From contig QIAN01000209.1 in the NCBI GenBank assembly GCA_003225005.1, forward strand, positions 1 to 59,314: a DNA stretch of 59,314 nucleotides, read 5' to 3'. Positions 52,247 to 59,314 of this stretch are shown here, one piece after another. Below the pieces are notes generated by a model, which was given only the letters and a program-made list of their open reading frames with translations, had not been told where the DNA came from and made no database searches. Position numbers and translations under genes: made by a program. Within the stretch, counting starts at the first letter, position 1; the number at the start of each line of letters is the position of its first letter. The stretch is from Acidobacteriota bacterium (GTDB taxonomy: Bacteria > Acidobacteriota > Terriglobia > Terriglobales > Acidobacteriaceae).

Positions 52247-52516
52247 ATGTGCAGGAATATCAAGACTCTTTTCAATTTCGATCCGCCAGTCACCGACGAA
52301 GAGGTTCGGGCGGCTTCACTTCAGTTTGTGAGAAAAATCAGCGGGTTTAACAAACCGTCGAAGGCGAACGAAGCCTCGTTTCTGGCTGCCGTCGATGAGG
52401 TAGCCGGCATCTCGAGTCGTCTTCTCCGTTCGCTCGAAACCAACGCGCCACCTAAGAATCGGGAAGAAGAGGCAGCAAAGGCGAAAGCTCGCGCCGCCGA
52501 GAGGTTCGGGGCTTGA
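52247..52516 (+). CDS. DUF2277 family protein
   Basis: From ATG 52247 (MCRNIKTLFNFDPP) this 89-residue protein shows the DUF2277 pattern: TDEEVRAASLQFVRKISGFN, NEASFLAAVDEVAGISSRLL and a charged C-terminal helix. It is small, soluble and helical. The conserved Cys-Arg-Asn start is typical. The function is unknown. GAGG lies about ten bases before the start. Confidence 0.8.
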   Translation: MCRNIKTLFNFDPPVTDEEVRAASLQFVRKISGFNKPSKANEASFLAAVDEVAGISSRLLRSLETNAPPKNREEEAAKAKARAAERFGA

Positions 52517-52768
52517 GTACCGACACACAGACTTTCGTGAGAATAAATCCACGTCTCGAAAGGCGCGACACCCAAGGTTTTTGGCAAACATCGGGAACCG
52601 TAGGCTTACTGCCCCCAAGGAGTGATGCGCCTGAAGAACAGCCACGCTCATGACGCCGATTAGCGTGGAGGCTGTCAGAAATCAAGCTCAACGACACCGC
52701 CCTTCGGTTTGGAGCGATAGGAAAGCCCTAACCTCAGGAATAAAGCCCACATTTTTTGTGGTGTGGAG

Positions 52769-52790
52769 GGGCACGGCTGAAGCCGTGCCC
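52769..52790. repeat. Perfect 10-bp stem gggcacggct / agccgtgccc
   Basis: The palindrome has a two-base loop (ga) and lies 15 bp after the end of the alpha/beta-hydrolase remnant. The gcacggctgaagccgtgc core is a repeated intergenic element in Acidobacteriota and related phyla by my recollection. Confidence 0.7.
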
Positions 52791-52804
52791 GTTCCAAAAG
52801 GGCC

Positions 52805-53368
52805 TTAGAGAAACTTCATCAGTGCGTCGGTCGCGGCCTTTGGATTTTCTTCCAGGATCCAATGTCCCGTGTCTTTGAGCACTACCACAGTTATGTTCGT
52901 TGCCACCAATTTCATTTGTTGTACAAGCGCATTTCCCAGTGACTTCCTCGTCGCCGATCGAGAGGACCGGCATGGTCAGCTTGGTGTGGGAGAGTTGGGC
53001 AAAATCCTTGGCGGCCTGCGGGAATGAAACGAAGTAGGCCCAGCCGGCGCGCATGCGTCCGGGACGGGCGTAGGCCGCGGCGTAAGCTTTTCGGCCGGCT
53101 TCAGGAATGGAGCACGTTTTGTCGACAGCGAAGTTGTTCCAGAAGTGCTCGAAGTAAATCCGCTCGCGTCCCTGCACCAGGGCTTCCGGTGTCGGCCCGT
53201 TGAAACGGAAGTGCCAGATTGCAGGATTGTTGTAGACCGCCTCCCACCCGTCGACGCCAGGCAGGAAGGCGTCCATGACGACCAGTTTCTCGACCTCCGC
53301 GGGGAACTGCGCGACATAGGCATAAGCGACCACCAGACCGATGTCGTGCCCGCTCCAGGCGAAAGTTT
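52805..53368 (-). pseudogene. Truncated and frameshifted alpha/beta-hydrolase (dehalogenase/epoxide hydrolase type)
   Basis: The reading begins inside the fold with AWSGHDIGLVVAYAYVAQFP (nucleophile elbow G-H-D-x-G), continues KLVVMDAFLPGVDGWEAVYN and IWHFRFNGPTPEALVQGRER, and then MPVLSIGDEE. There the frame changes, and KSLGNALVQQMKLVATNI, KDTGHWILEENPKAATD (catalytic His) and ALMKFL follow to a stop at 52805. The first roughly 100 residues, including the oxyanion region, are missing; upstream sequence gives no continuation. One inserted base near 52955 explains the frame change. Confidence 0.7.
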
Positions 53369-53562
53369 TACACGCACTCGCAACTAGATACTCGTGTCCA
53401 TGTTCGTCCCAATGAAAATCTGTACGCGCGCTGGAAAAGAAGAAAAGATGCTAACTCTCTGAAAATACGGCATTGCTTAACCGCGTGCCCAGATCCCGTG
53501 TGGCTTGGCAAGAGAATTGCTTCCGGTCTCAGCGGGTTGCTCGATGGGTCAGGAGGTGTTTT

Positions 53563-53841
53563 ATGTCCGCTGCCGACCCGGAATTCCTTCGACTGCTGAA
53601 GAAAGATATCGACTACTTTGAGCGCGCCGTTGAGCGCTTCGAAGAATTGGTTCCGCGAGTGAGCGCACCGATCCAAGATCAATGGAGATTGCAGGCCACA
53701 GTGCGGCGGAACTTTGCCATGGAGCTTGAAATTCTTTTGGACAAGGCGGAGGAGTGCGCGAGTGAGTCCGCGGCCCCAGGGCGGAACAAAAGCGGAAAAA
53801 ACGACGGAGACCCGAAGCACTCCGATTCGGCGCCATACTAG
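53563..53841 (+). CDS. Small helical hypothetical protein, 92 aa
   Basis: ATG 53563 follows AGGAGG by seven bases, a strong start. The protein begins MSAADPEFLRLLKKDIDYFE and continues as amphipathic helices (AVERFEELVPRVSAPIQDQW) with a disordered charged tail (GRNKSGKNDGDPKHSDSAPY). No family is recognised. It lies between the alpha/beta-hydrolase remnant (opposite strand) and the GT2 gene. Confidence 0.6.
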   Translation: MSAADPEFLRLLKKDIDYFERAVERFEELVPRVSAPIQDQWRLQATVRRNFAMELEILLDKAEECASESAAPGRNKSGKNDGDPKHSDSAPY

Positions 53842-54098
53842 CTCCCCGGGATTTAGTTTTTCGTTACCTTCCCGACGGCCCATTTTTGGTCCAACGGATT
53901 TGCTCCGATCGATCTCTTGGGCTCAACAAATCTAGTAGTCCTAAATTCTCTCGACACTGCGTTACACGAAGGCTTGCATCGCCAGGACTTCCTTCGTGCG
54001 CCTCTGTGTCCTTTTGTGGTTATTTTGGGACCTTGCCAGGGAACGCGAAACGGTCAATAAGCTCGAATCCGGTAGAATAAAGGTTTTGACCGGACCTC

Positions 54099-55733
54099 TT
54101 GCTGACTTCTGATCCCAACCTGTTGCTTTCGATGCTGGCTGTATGGGCTGCCCCCCGCGGCATTGGACAGTACATCCGCCAGCATTTTCTGGATAGGACT
54201 TTTCAGGGTCTATATCACGCCAATGCTTTCGACCTGGGATTGCTGATTCCTTATTTCGTTGTCCTGGTTCTGCTGGCTTCGTATGGCCTGCACCGCTACA
54301 TTCTGGTCTACCTCTATTACAAGCACAGGGACAACCGCACGACCGAGCCGGCAGCGCTGTTCGACGACTTGCCGCGGGTCACGGTGCAACTGCCCATCTT
54401 CAACGAGCAGTATGTTGTGGAGCGGCTGCTCGATGCGGTTTCGAAGCTAAAGTATCCGCGGGAGAAGCTGGATATACAGGTACTCGACGATTCAACCGAC
54501 GAGACGATGGACGTGGCGCGAAACCTGGTCGAACGCTATGCCGCGCTGGGCAACCCCATCACCTACCATCACCGCACGAACCGCGAAGGCTTCAAAGCCG
54601 GAGCGCTGGCTGAAGGCATGAATATCGCCAAGGGAGAGTTCATCGCCATCTTCGACGCCGACTTTACGCCCCCAGGAGACTTTCTGTTGCGCACCATTCA
54701 TCACTTCACCGATCCGAAAATCGGTATGGTGCAGACGCGGTGGACGCACATCAACCGGAATTACTCTTTTCTCACGCAGGTGGAAGCTATTCTTCTCGAT
54801 GGCCACTTCGTGCTCGAGCACTCCGGACGCGCCCGCAGCGGTGTGTTCTTTAACTTCAACGGCACGGCCGGCGTCTGGCGGCGGAAAGCCATCGAGGAAG
54901 CCGGAGGCTGGCAGCACGATACGTTAACCGAGGACACCGATCTCTCTTATCGCGCGCAGCTTAAAGGATGGAAGTTTATTTATTTGCAGGATGTGGAGTG
55001 TCCCGCCGAATTGCCGGTGGAGATGACTGCGTTCAAAACGCAGCAAGCTCGATGGGCCAAGGGACTAGTGCAGACGGGAAAAAAGATTCTTCCGCGGGTG
55101 TTGTGCAGCAATGCGCCGTGGCGCACCAAGGTCGAAGCCTGGTATCACCTGACAGCCAATTTGAGCTATCCGCTGATGGTCGTGCTTTCAGTGTTGCTGT
55201 TACCGGCCATGGTGATTCGCTTCTACCAGGGCTGGTTTCAGATGGTGTATATCGATCTGCCATTGTTTCTGGCTTCCACATTTTCCATCTCAAGTTTTTA
55301 TCTGGTTTCGCAACGCGAACTGTTTCCAAAGACCTGGCCGCGAGCATTGATATACCTGCCATTTCTCATGGCGTTGGGGATTGGATTGACAGTCACTAAC
55401 ACCAAAGCCGTGATCGAAGCACTGATCGGAAAGGAGAGTGCGTTCGCGCGTACGCCTAAGTATCGCGTTGAGTCGAAGCTGGACAAAGTTGGCGCGAAAC
55501 GATACCGCAAACGGCTGGGATGGGTGCCTTGGGTGGAGTTGTTAATCGGGGCTTATTTCGCGCTGACGGTCTATTACGCGATAGAAAATGAAAATTACAT
55601 CACCGTGCCATTTCTTGTGCTGTTCGTGGTCGGATATTGGTACACCGGCCTGATGTCTCTGTTGCAAGGCCGATTTGCCGGCGTCTCGTTGAGCTCGGAA
55701 ACCCATACCAAGCCATTTCCAGTTGGAGTTTAG
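54099..55733 (+). CDS. GT2 family membrane glycosyltransferase (cellulose synthase-like)
   Basis: The frame starts at TTG 54099; ATG 54132 (MLAVWAAPRG) is an alternative. The 544-residue protein has an N-terminal helix (LLIPYFVVLVLLASYGL), a GT-A catalytic domain and three to four C-terminal helices. The catalytic motifs are VQLPIFNEQYVVERLLD, VLDDSTDET, AIFDADFTPPGDF (D-x-D), LTEDTDLSYRAQLKG (TED) and QQARWAKGLVQTGK (Q-x-x-R-W). This is the processive synthase pattern of CslA/glucomannan- or cellulose-synthase-like enzymes. No BcsB-type partner is nearby. Confidence 0.9.
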   Translation: MLTSDPNLLLSMLAVWAAPRGIGQYIRQHFLDRTFQGLYHANAFDLGLLIPYFVVLVLLASYGLHRYILVYLYYKHRDNRTTEPAALFDDLPRVTVQLPIFNEQYVVERLLDAVSKLKYPREKLDIQVLDDSTDETMDVARNLVERYAALGNPITYHHRTNREGFKAGALAEGMNIAKGEFIAIFDADFTPPGDFLLRTIHHFTDPKIGMVQTRWTHINRNYSFLTQVEAILLDGHFVLEHSGRARSGVFFNFNGTAGVWRRKAIEEAGGWQHDTLTEDTDLSYRAQLKGWKFIYLQDVECPAELPVEMTAFKTQQARWAKGLVQTGKKILPRVLCSNAPWRTKVEAWYHLTANLSYPLMVVLSVLLLPAMVIRFYQGWFQMVYIDLPLFLASTFSISSFYLVSQRELFPKTWPRALIYLPFLMALGIGLTVTNTKAVIEALIGKESAFARTPKYRVESKLDKVGAKRYRKRLGWVPWVELLIGAYFALTVYYAIENENYITVPFLVLFVVGYWYTGLMSLLQGRFAGVSLSSETHTKPFPVGV

Positions 55734-55852
55734 CTCTACCGGGGTGATTTTCTCGGAGTTGTGTCGTCTCCCGCTTGTAACTTTTCTCAGCGGCAGCCAT
55801 CGGATGAGGCAGTCGGGAATGAGTTCGGATTCCCGATGAGGGAGCAACTGTC

Positions 55853-56298
55853 ATGAAGGCATCCATACTCTCGTTAGTGCTGGCGCTAGGCCTGGTTCCG
55901 TCCGCGTTCGCGGGCGAGAATTTGCGACTGAATCCCAAACTCGACTACACGAGCGACAGTCAGGACGGACCCTTGATCACCGGCGAGCGTATGGACGACG
56001 GGGTTTCTGCTGGGAAGCCCGCCTACATCCTCCTGTATGGAGAGGGCTGCTACAACTCTAAGCGCAGGCGCGCCGCACTGTCAGTCTGTATGAGAAATAC
56101 AAGGGCCGCGTTCAATTCGTAATTGTGGACCTCGACCATCCGCTCTCGGATGCCCAGCAAGGACTACAAAAGAAGTATTACCGTGGCTATATTCCCCACG
56201 TGGTTGTGCTCAATGCTGCGGGCACAGCGCTGTATAAGGCATCGGGTGAAATGGATGAAACGGCAATCTCGGGCCTTCTCGATAAGGCATTGCGCTAG
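55853..56298 (+). pseudogene. Thioredoxin-like secreted protein gene with frameshift
   Basis: ATG 55853 opens a signal peptide (SLVLALGLVPSAFAG) and then GKPAYILLYGEGCYNSK, where the frame fails. The -1 frame from about 56070 continues ARRTVSLYEKYKGRVQFVIV, DLDHPLSDAQQGLQKKYYRG, IPHVVVLNAAGTALYKASGE and ISGLLDKALR with a stop at 56298, giving a thioredoxin fold with the cis-Pro in YIPHV. A single-base loss near 56065-56075 accounts for it. The active site holds one Cys (GCYNS), not CxxC, so even an intact form would be a monothiol variant. Confidence 0.65.
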
Positions 56299-56401
56299 CC
56301 ATTACCTTTCCTTCGCTGGGTCCCTCAGTTACAATTCCGCAGTTGCTATCGGCTTGTGACGCTCATGGCATTTAACCGCGGCAGGTTCTGAGGAGGATCC
56401 C

Positions 56402-57403
56402 ATGCCCCTCTCACGAAGGCTATACTCTCTGCTTTGTCTCGCGGCTTTAGTTGTGCCGCTCATCAACTGCGGTTCCGCACATGATTCCGACGAACATTAC
56501 ATCTTCGTCGCCGCCAATGTCCAAGTTCCTTACTGGCAGGCGGCAGCAGCAGGCTTCTCCAAGGCCGGGGAGCAAATGAAGGTGCAATCCATTTTCGTAG
56601 GCCCGAATAGCTACGATCCGAAGGCCGAACGCGATGCTCTGCAAGAGGCAGTGCGGAAAAAACCTACTGGCATTTTGCTGGCGGTGACCGATCCTGCTTT
56701 GTTGAAGGACGATATCGACAAGGCCATTGCGGCTGGAATTCCGGTAATCACATTGGATTCAGACGCGCCCGGCAGCAAGCGGCTGTTCTTCATCGGGACC
56801 AATAATTACCAGGCGGGTCTTACCGGTGGGCAGCGTCTGGCACAGGAACTAAAAGGTAAAGGCAATGTCGTAGTCTTCACCATGCCCGAGCAGCGCAACA
56901 TGCAGGACCGGCTCCGCGGTTACCGCGACGCGCTGGAGCGCCAGTCAGGAATAAAGGTTACTCGCGTAGTGGATATCCAAGGCGATCCGCGCATTGCTTT
57001 CGACACTACGACACAGATCGTGGGCAAGGAAAGAGACAAAGTGGACGCGTTTGTTTGCCTGGAAGCGCAATCTGGAAAAGAAGTTGCCGGCGTGCTGAAC
57101 AGTTACCACGTCACCGGCAAAATGGTCATGGCGATGGACACAGATCCTGAAACGTTGGACTGGATCCAAAAAGGAATGATCGCCGGTACCATTGCACAAA
57201 AGCCGTACACGATGGCGTTCGTTGGGTTGCAGATGCTGGACGGACTGCACCACAACAAGCCGCCTTCTCTTGATACGGATTGGTCAAAAGACAGCTTTGC
57301 CCCAATCCCGTCCTTTGTGGACACTGGATCTGCGCTGATCGATACGAGCAATGTCGCGTCCTTTATTCAGGCGAAGGAGTCTTTGACTGGCGCACACAAG
57401 TGA
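56402..57403 (+). CDS. Sugar ABC transporter-type substrate-binding lipoprotein (Peripla_BP_4)
   Basis: ATG 56402 follows a strong GAGGAGGAT site. The 333-residue protein has a lipoprotein-type signal ending LINCGS, then the two-lobe fold YIFVAANVQVPYWQAAAAGF, VRKKPTGILLAVTDPALLKD, IPVITLDSDAPGSKRLFFIG, NNYQAGLTGGQRLAQELKG, and DAFVCLEAQSGKEVAGVL. This is the D-ribose/galactose type of periplasmic binding protein. No permease or ATPase gene flanks it, so it may serve a transporter encoded elsewhere or act as a sensor. Confidence 0.85.
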   Translation: MPLSRRLYSLLCLAALVVPLINCGSAHDSDEHYIFVAANVQVPYWQAAAAGFSKAGEQMKVQSIFVGPNSYDPKAERDALQEAVRKKPTGILLAVTDPALLKDDIDKAIAAGIPVITLDSDAPGSKRLFFIGTNNYQAGLTGGQRLAQELKGKGNVVVFTMPEQRNMQDRLRGYRDALERQSGIKVTRVVDIQGDPRIAFDTTTQIVGKERDKVDAFVCLEAQSGKEVAGVLNSYHVTGKMVMAMDTDPETLDWIQKGMIAGTIAQKPYTMAFVGLQMLDGLHHNKPPSLDTDWSKDSFAPIPSFVDTGSALIDTSNVASFIQAKESLTGAHK

Positions 57404-57447
57404 TCTGGGTGCTCCAAACTGGGAGAACTGAGGAGAAGGCGTTCGGA

Positions 57448-58779
57448 ATGAGAAAACTGCTGCTCTTTTTTTGTTTTTTAAACCTCATTGTTGGTGCTTC
57501 TCTTTCCGCCGCAGCCCTTGATCGCCAGCCGAACGCCGACTATCGCGCTCGTCGCGAAGCACTCGCCAAGAAAGCATCTGGCGTGATTGTCCTGTTTGCG
57601 CCACTTGAAGCGGCCGATGAAGTCCACGGATTTCGCCAGGAGGACAGCTTCTTCTATCTGTCGGGCGCGACCGAGCCCGGTGCGGCGCTGCTCATTGTTT
57701 CGTCCGCGGAGGCCAAAGCGGATTCCCCGGCGCGCTCCTACGCAGAAATTTTATTTCTTCCACCTCGGAATCTGACGCAAGAGAAATGGACTGGTCCCAA
57801 ACTTGGCCCGGAGAATCCCGATGCCACAAAGATTGCCGGTTTCGATCGGGTAGAAGCGATAGGCAAGCTGCCAGACGAAGTTACGCGATTCGTGTCCGGC
57901 GCTTTTCCGTCGATTTATACCGACGTGCCGGATCAGGGAGAGTCGGCGAGCACGATAGCCTTGGCATTTGTGAAACGGACCAACGCAATGCTTTCGTATC
58001 AGGACGTGAAGCCGATGCTGTCGTCGCTACGCACCTCCAAAGATCCGGACGAGGTGGGGTTGATCCGCAAAGCCGTGGACGCGTCTGTAGCGGCTCACTT
58101 CGCCGCTTTCAAAGCGGTAAGGCCGAGCGTAAACGAGCGCGAGATTTCGGCCCTCATGCAGTACGCTTGGGGCAGGCGTGGGTGTGAGCGTCCGGCTTAT
58201 GCCCCGATCGTGGGCTCTGGGATTCATTCCACCGTACTTCACTACTCTGACGACAGTGCGACCATGAGGTCCGGGGACGTGGTTGTGATCGACGCTGCAG
58301 GAGAATATTCCATGTACGCGGCTGACATCACGCGCACGCTTCCTGTCGGCGGCCATTTCAGTGCGCGGCAGCGCGAGATTTACGACATTGTCCTGGGCGC
58401 GCAGCAGGCGGCGGTGGCGGCGTTTCAGTCGGGCAAATCGAGTATCTCGCGGAACGGCGCCAATTCGCTCTATCAGGTTGCCTATGACTACATCAATACA
58501 CACGGCAGGGACCTGCATGGACAGCAGCTGGGGCAGTACTTCATTCACGGCCTAGGCCACTACCTCGGTCTAAATGTGCATGATCCGGGTGATTACAATG
58601 TTCCGCTCGGGCCAGGAATGGTTTTTACTATCGAGCCCGGCATTTATATCCCCGAGGAGAGCCTCGGCGTTCGCATCGAAGATGATTTTTACGTGGATAA
58701 AAATGGCAAGCTGATCAATCTTAGTGGTGCGCTGCCGGCTACGGCCGACGAGGTGGAGAAGGCGATGGTAGGGAAGTAG
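57448..58779 (+). CDS. pepP: Secreted aminopeptidase P (Xaa-Pro aminopeptidase)
   Basis: I start at ATG 57448, preceded by GAGGAGAAGG; the longer frame is a shadow of the upstream gene. The 443-residue protein has a signal peptide (LLLFFCFLNLIVGASLSAAA), an N-terminal domain, and the creatinase fold with metal ligands in VVVIDAAGEYSMYAADITRT (both Asp), HGLGHYLGLNVHDPG (His), FTIEPGIYIP (Glu) and VRIEDDFYV (Glu). It cleaves N-terminal residues before proline. Export is unusual for the classical cytoplasmic PepP. It is 44 bp downstream of the binding-protein gene. Confidence 0.9.
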   Translation: MRKLLLFFCFLNLIVGASLSAAALDRQPNADYRARREALAKKASGVIVLFAPLEAADEVHGFRQEDSFFYLSGATEPGAALLIVSSAEAKADSPARSYAEILFLPPRNLTQEKWTGPKLGPENPDATKIAGFDRVEAIGKLPDEVTRFVSGAFPSIYTDVPDQGESASTIALAFVKRTNAMLSYQDVKPMLSSLRTSKDPDEVGLIRKAVDASVAAHFAAFKAVRPSVNEREISALMQYAWGRRGCERPAYAPIVGSGIHSTVLHYSDDSATMRSGDVVVIDAAGEYSMYAADITRTLPVGGHFSARQREIYDIVLGAQQAAVAAFQSGKSSISRNGANSLYQVAYDYINTHGRDLHGQQLGQYFIHGLGHYLGLNVHDPGDYNVPLGPGMVFTIEPGIYIPEESLGVRIEDDFYVDKNGKLINLSGALPATADEVEKAMVGK

Positions 58780-59032
58780 GACTGGGCTGCGCGAAGTTCA
58801 CAAATTTACCATTTCAGTAGCAATTGGGAATGCCCGCAGGCGTTGGGAAGAGCTCCCGGCGAGCGACCATCCGGGAGTTACGCGTTGGTACGTTAGGAGC
58901 CGGTCCAATTCTCCCGGCTCACGAGCTCGATTACGCTCAGAGAAACATCCGGTGGGCGATGCATCTTTCGTCGAGCCTTTGGCCACGCTGTATCGTTGAT
59001 CGGAACAGGCGCGAGAGAATACATAAATCGCT

Positions 59033-59314
59033 ATGGTTTTCCGCATTCATCGGGCGGAGCGGCACGGATCGACCGTTCCCGGAATTGAGCTGATGACGCT
59101 CGTCTCAAATCATCACTTCCCGCGCCATTCCCATGACCAGTTCGGCATCGGAGTCGTGGCTTTCGGTGCTCAGCGCTTTTATTTTTGCGAATTTCACGGG
59201 AAAGAGTTTTTCAACAGCCACAGGCGATCACAACAACTACGCATTATAAAAGGGCGCCCCTTTGAGGTAGGTTTTGAGTGTCAGCCAAAACTTTACCGAA
59301 GGGAGCACCCACTA
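59033..59314 (+). pseudogene. AraC-type regulator N-terminus, probably interrupted; runs off the window
   Basis: From ATG 59033 the frame reads MVFRIHRAERHGSTVPGIEL, then MTLVSNHHFPRHSHDQFGIG and VVAFGAQR, an AraC_binding (cupin) start with H-x-H-D. After CGC 59174-59176 the sequence no longer resembles AraC (FYFCEFHGKEFFNSHRRS). The DNA turns AT-rich with a TATAAA box near 59242 and an AAGGGAG site at the window end, like the upstream region of an inserted element. Whether the gene is really interrupted cannot be shown inside the window. Confidence 0.4.

Noticed and set aside
57280-57447. Extended aminopeptidase frame starting at 57280
   Set aside because: It overlaps the binding-protein gene in another frame; ATG 57448 has a ribosome site and begins a signal peptide.
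1-59314. tRNA, rRNA or CRISPR sequences
   Set aside because: No cloverleaf with a GTTCRA-type arm, no rRNA core and no regularly spaced repeats were recognised on either strand by eye.

Overview
The window looks like a chromosomal segment of an Acidobacteriota bacterium (Terriglobia, Koribacter-like). The evidence is a Ser/Thr kinase fused to a TolB-type propeller, a DUF1501/DUF1800 pair, futalosine-route menaquinone genes (mqnA, mqnC, mqnD), a FecR protein beside an mreBCD-mrdA-rodA cluster, and many short intergenic palindromes. The assignment is by protein style, not by a marker gene. No rRNA, tRNA, CRISPR array or prophage was recognised.

Layout. (1) 1-1567: right part of an ISKra4-type insertion sequence whose transposase leaves the window; its small first ORF and the transposase are in different frames, meeting at an A9 run. 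(2) 1687-6148: receptor-like kinase with a frameshifted tail, and a membrane glycosyltransferase. (3) 6268-17356: FecR protein, mreB, mreC, mreD, PBP2, RodA, a rho-independent terminator, then an RNase E/G whose S1 domain is split by a disordered insertion of about 460 residues. (4) 17372-27468: a hypothetical gene with a clear promoter and palindromic operator; then a one-carbon neighbourhood of purU, two coupled FAD oxidoreductases, a divergent GcvT-like protein, an amino acid permease coupled to a 56-residue zinc ribbon, and a methyltransferase. (5) 27522-33000: DUF4097 protein; an envelope operon of porin-like barrel, monoheme cytochrome c, CuA-site cupredoxin and a small secreted protein; then a macro-domain protein and a glycosyltransferase carrying a G9 tract. 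(6) 33433-41884: stand-alone nuoB, Rieske ferredoxin, DUF1501/DUF1800 pair, GAF-HD-GYP protein, epimerase and HAD phosphatase. (7) 42043-51286: mqnD-bioY with a 53-residue membrane protein, topA flanked by decayed metallo-hydrolase and dprA genes, then mqnA, a VTT membrane protein and mqnC. (8) 51451-59314: a stretch with several broken genes (DinB/YfiT-like with an amber codon, alpha/beta-hydrolase, thioredoxin-like, AraC-like) between intact genes for a GT2 glycosyltransferase, a sugar-type binding protein and a secreted aminopeptidase P.

How it fits together. The mre/mrd block is a canonical rod-shape module. The mqn genes and nuoB point to a menaquinone-linked respiratory chain. The two neighbourhoods most likely to hold something undescribed are the FAD oxidoreductase/GcvT/PurU/permease cluster, which could demethylate N-methylated compounds with tetrahydrofolate capture of the one-carbon unit, and the porin/cytochrome c/CuA operon, which could be an envelope redox or copper system. 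Both roles are inferred from domains and gene order.
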